In this document: positions 57,680 to 60,000 of the stretch, piece after piece | How positions within the stretch are numbered: position 1 is the first letter of the stretch | How the letters are laid out: every line of letters starts with the position of its first letter | DNA from: Polytrichum commune | Lineage: Eukaryota > Streptophyta > Polytrichopsida > Polytrichales > Polytrichaceae | Assembly (NCBI GenBank): GCA_950295325.1 | Contig: OX485809.1 | Coordinates: 7,070,001 to 7,130,000 of the forward strand | Reading direction: 5' to 3' | Length of the DNA stretch: 60,000 nt | The notes under the pieces: model-generated | The model's input: the letters and a program-made list of their open reading frames with translations, nothing else | Told to the model about the DNA's origin: nothing | Databases searched by the model: none | Position numbers and translations under genes: made by a program

Positions 57680-58280
57680 GCATGAGCGGAATTGACGTAA
57701 CTTCTTCCCGGAATGGGGTAAGAAAATCTTAGCCGGTGGGCCCTTTCGCCACTCAAGTGCCGATCCCAGTCAGCGGTAGCGAAATTTGAGGAACGAGAGA
57801 CTCTGCGATTGGAATCCGAGGCAAAGAAAGCCGTCGAACGAAATGTGGTGTTGCTAGCTATTTGAATGCCGGTGTTCATCAAGAGGTTTTAATCAATATT
57901 CTAATTTCTGGGAGTGAGTGAGTGAGTTCAGGAAAGTGAGCTTTAGGTGTCCTTGACATGTTTTTGTGCCGAAGAAGCAACGGTTTCTCCATGTCCTGAA
58001 CGTTTTGGCCTCGGAGTAGCGTTGATCGGGTCAGTTTTGCTGTTGTGGAGGACATTTTGTTGATCATGTCGTAGGTGTGAGGCAAATTTTGAGGTGAGGA
58101 GTGGGTTGATTGAGTCGTGTAAGTAGTGCGGGTGCCGACTTCACAGATGGAGGCCGAATTGAGTTCCAGGTTGTGGAGGAAACTGCGGTGGGGACGCTGA
58201 TGTCTGTGTGCAAAGGTAAGACGAGATTTGAAGTTGTGATGATTTTCGTTCCTGGTGGTGCTGTGAGTATGTAACTCAGT
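57680..58280 (+). other. CpG-rich, exon-like region upstream of the sHSP gene; no gene model
   Basis: Composition changes to CpG-rich and gene-like here. The plus strand has open segments with protein-like composition: one ending at about 57868 (KFEERETLRLESEAKKAVER) and one covering about 58110-58278 (GGRIEFQVVEETAVGTLMSV). Good donor-like sites occur at 58216 (CAAAG|GTAAGA) and near 58264 (GCT|GTGAGT). I cannot join these into a reliable model. They may be exons of a separate upstream gene or the 5' leader of the sHSP gene. Minus-strand frames here show nothing recognisable. Confidence 0.35.
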
Positions 58281-58301
58281 TGCTGAAAGTGTTTGGTATT
58301 G

Positions 58302-58460
58302 GAGGCGTGCAAGGTTTGGTGTGCGTTGGCGCTTAATCCTTTTACTGGGTCTTGGCTTCAGGTTACCGTGTGCGAGATCGTGTTGAAGCTCGGTGCGTTC
58401 GTGATTGACATCTCGTCAACCAGACCATTTTTGTTGAGAATCACTACGTCAATTGTCTTG
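58302..58460 (+). repeat. Tandem duplication, unit 1, with a 3' splice-site-like junction
   Basis: Matches 58615-58775 at an offset of about 312 bp. Both units contain a TTGGCTTCAG|GTT or TTGGTTTCAG|GTT junction, followed by an open frame ending in DISSTRP. After that point the two units diverge by indels that change the reading frame. Confidence 0.8.
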
Positions 58461-58614
58461 GGAAAATCGGCCAAACAATACCCCATTGGAGCCGATTCTT
58501 GAAGTTTTTATTGGTCATCTGCTCTGCAAGGTATGGAGATTTGTGTGAGAGCGTCATGTTCCGGTTTCTGGTTCTGTAATGGTTGTTTGAATAATCGGTT
58601 TGTACGATTCAACT

Positions 58615-58775
58615 TGGAAGCATGTGAAGTTTGGTATTCGTTGGCGCCTTATACTTTTCGTGTTCTTGGTTTCAGGTTGAGTTTGCGCATATCTTGTTAG
58701 GGCTCGGTGCCTACACGGTTGACATCTCGTCAACCAGACCAGTTTTTGAAGATCAACTGTATCGTTGTGTTGGAA
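58615..58775 (+). repeat. Tandem duplication, unit 2, with a 3' splice-site-like junction
   Basis: Second unit: GAAGTTTGGTATTCGTTGGC, then the TTTCAG|GTT junction and GACATCTCGTCAACCAGACC, which is identical to unit 1 over 20 bases. Its longer open frame ends with TGA just upstream of the sHSP start. Confidence 0.8.
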
Positions 58776-58874
58776 AACGATGTGCGATCGCTTCGCAGGA
58801 GGTTCAGTTTCTTGAAGCTTGCGCTTGAGAAGAGACGTAAACGGAGGGGTGTGGCGTGTGGAGAATATTGCAAC

Positions 58875-60000
58875 ATGTATTCCTTAGGAGTGCTGGATAA
58901 TCTACCAGCCCTTGGCGGGGCAGCCACTCCCGATCTTAGCTTCGCTATGAAGCTGAAGAGGATGCCGCACTTGTTCACCCAAGTGTTGGAGCTTCCCTTC
59001 CCCGCAGACACGACCGTGAAGATGGTTGAGTCTCGCGACTCGTACGCATTTGTGGTGCGTCTTCCTGGCATGCTCGCCCGAGACGTGAAAGCCGAAGTCA
59101 TGGAGATCGTACCAGGTGCGACCAAGGTTGTCGTTCGAGGAGTCGAGCCTCTCGCAAATCCAAAGACCTCGCCCGAGGTGTGAAGCTCATACATGTAGTC
59201 ATTTCCTATGTTTGTCAAATCTAGCTACGTGGCATTCGCCATATCTCGTTGATGTCGGTTCTAAAAAATTTCCATTCCTTTGTTTCAATCGTTGCGATGA
59301 GCATTTCGTAGCGAACTTCGTAGTGTCCTTCGTCCTTCCTCTTGTTGACAACGTCTTAGATGTATGCGAGGACAGTTTGTTCATCTCCGGTGGTGAACAT
59401 TGAGGTTTCGAGGAATTCAAGACGTAGTGGAACTTTAGGCATGCTTTGCTCAGGTCGATTTTGTGGAGGTTTACACATGTCTCCCTCTATGTTTGTAAAA
59501 TTTTGCCATACCTCGTTCGTGCCAGTTCTTGAAATTTCCAGTCCCTCCGTCCATCCATTTTCTGTTTGAATCGTGCACGATGAGGATCACGTAGCGGCCT
59601 TCGTAGTGTCCTTTGGCTCTTTTGTCTCTGCTGATGAATTTTGAGGTTTCGGGTCTTTTAACGGTAGGCTCTTTTGCATGCTTTGCACAGGTCGATTTGT
59701 GGAGGTTTCGGCTGCCTGCGACCATGGATCCGAAGGGTTCAATTGCACGCTACGAGAACGAGGTGCTCTCGGTCATCATCCCGAAGATTTCCGTCGCCTG
59801 CAAAGGTGTCTCCTACATTACCAACAAGAACGATGGAGATTGGAAAATATCATCGCTACCACAGGACATCTTCAACCCCATCGGCGACAATCTGTCCGAT
59901 GGAAGCGTCGATTTATTCGAGACAGAAGAGGAGAGGATCCAGAGGGAGGTGCTGGAAGACCTCGAAAGCTTCGGTAGTCCGAGAAGGATACGGAATGTAA
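58875..60000 (+). CDS. Small heat-shock protein (Hsp20/alpha-crystallin domain), 2 exons, 3' end outside the window
   Basis: Exon 1 is 58875-59177 (101 codons); the intron is 59178-59690 (GAG|GTGTGA … GCACAG|GTC); exon 2 runs from 59691 past the window end (103 codons visible). The phase-0 join rebuilds an alpha-crystallin domain. DSYAFVVRLPGMLARDVKAE (residues 55-74) matches the beta-strand and LPG block. VDLWRFRLPA (102-111) matches the WRRFRLP block, and YENEVLSVIIPK (122-133) the ENGVLxVxxPK block. Family members are ATP-independent holdases that bind unfolding proteins as oligomers. Glu replaces the usual Gly in the GVL motif. The visible C-terminal tail (over 70 residues, acidic, EEERIQREVLEDLESF) is much longer than usual and shows no IXI motif. 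I chose the ATG at 58875; an in-frame ATG at 58707 overlaps a tandem repeat and is less likely. No convincing heat-shock element was seen. Confidence 0.82.
59185..59472 (+). repeat. Intronic tandem duplication, unit A, ending in a decoy acceptor
   Basis: Matches 59475-59710: CTATGTTTGT, GCCATATCTCGTT, CTTCGTAGTGTCCTT, TTGAGGTTTCG and GCATGCTTTGCTCAGGTCGA recur in order. Its copy of the exon-2 start has one extra T, which shifts the frame to an early stop. Splicing here would therefore not give the alpha-crystallin domain. Confidence 0.8.
59475..59710 (+). repeat. Intronic tandem duplication, unit B, containing the real exon-2 acceptor
   Basis: GCATGCTTTGCACAG|GTCGA at 59676-59695 is the acceptor that keeps the Hsp20 frame open. 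The unit is collinear with unit A with small indels, and the duplicated segment runs into the first codons of exon 2. Confidence 0.8.

Noticed and set aside
57640-57700. Heat-shock element upstream of the sHSP gene
   Set aside because: TTC and GAA triplets occur (for example CTTCTTCAAAGAAAG), but the spacing does not match the 5-bp unit pattern, and the site lies over 1 kb from the chosen start.
1-60000. CRISPR array or prokaryotic operon
   Set aside because: No regularly spaced short direct repeats with unique spacers and no co-directional dense coding were found.

Overview
The window looks like repeat-dominated nuclear DNA from a eukaryote with a large, AT-rich genome. There is no operon-like packing and no prokaryotic gene run. 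Nearly all open frames are short and lack recognisable domains. The tRNA-derived SINE, the PIF/Harbinger-like, hAT-like and pogo-like termini, the APE/RT/RNase H/CCHC/restriction-like-endonuclease LINE and an intron-containing Hsp20 gene together suggest a plant, streptophyte alga or green alga. I cannot name the organism, and this placement is an inference.

Layout. 1-6.4 kb: a Harbinger-like MITE, a foldback element and a GC-rich, CpG-bearing pocket (about 2990-4560) containing two near-palindromic 234-bp elements in opposite orientation. 6.4-11.4 kb: a MITE; a 5'-truncated LINE with a perfect 15-bp target-site duplication (7382-8812); and a MITE (9664-11342) into which a tRNA-derived SINE and an 801-bp Harbinger-like element have inserted. 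11.4-20.7 kb: old dispersed repeats, a roughly 0.65-kb segmental tandem duplication, a possible LTR-retrotransposon remnant and more MITEs. 20.7-26.1 kb: a long decayed LINE on the minus strand, split by a MITE, in which RT, RNase H, zinc-knuckle and restriction-like endonuclease segments are still readable and an APE endonuclease end may be. 26.1-57.2 kb: MITE families (several with intact target-site duplications), an AT-only tandem-repeat block at 31.4-32.3 kb, a hAT transposase relic near 48 kb and a second SINE family. 57.6-60 kb: the only stretch resembling a live host gene. It is CpG-rich and ends in a small heat-shock protein gene (start 58875, one intron, running off the window).

How the parts fit. 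The most interesting unit is a LINE/SINE pair. The minus-strand LINE at 7397-8797 and the plus-strand SINE at 9735-10103 share their last ~145 bp and the same TATC-repeat tail, as expected if the SINE is mobilised by the LINE machinery. The two LINE copies share CCHC, endonuclease and C-terminal extension segments. Paralogous empty sites elsewhere in the window confirm several insertions independently of any database.

Limits: domain calls rest on motifs read by eye; repeat edges given with 'about' are uncertain by roughly 10-20 bp; no homology search was run.
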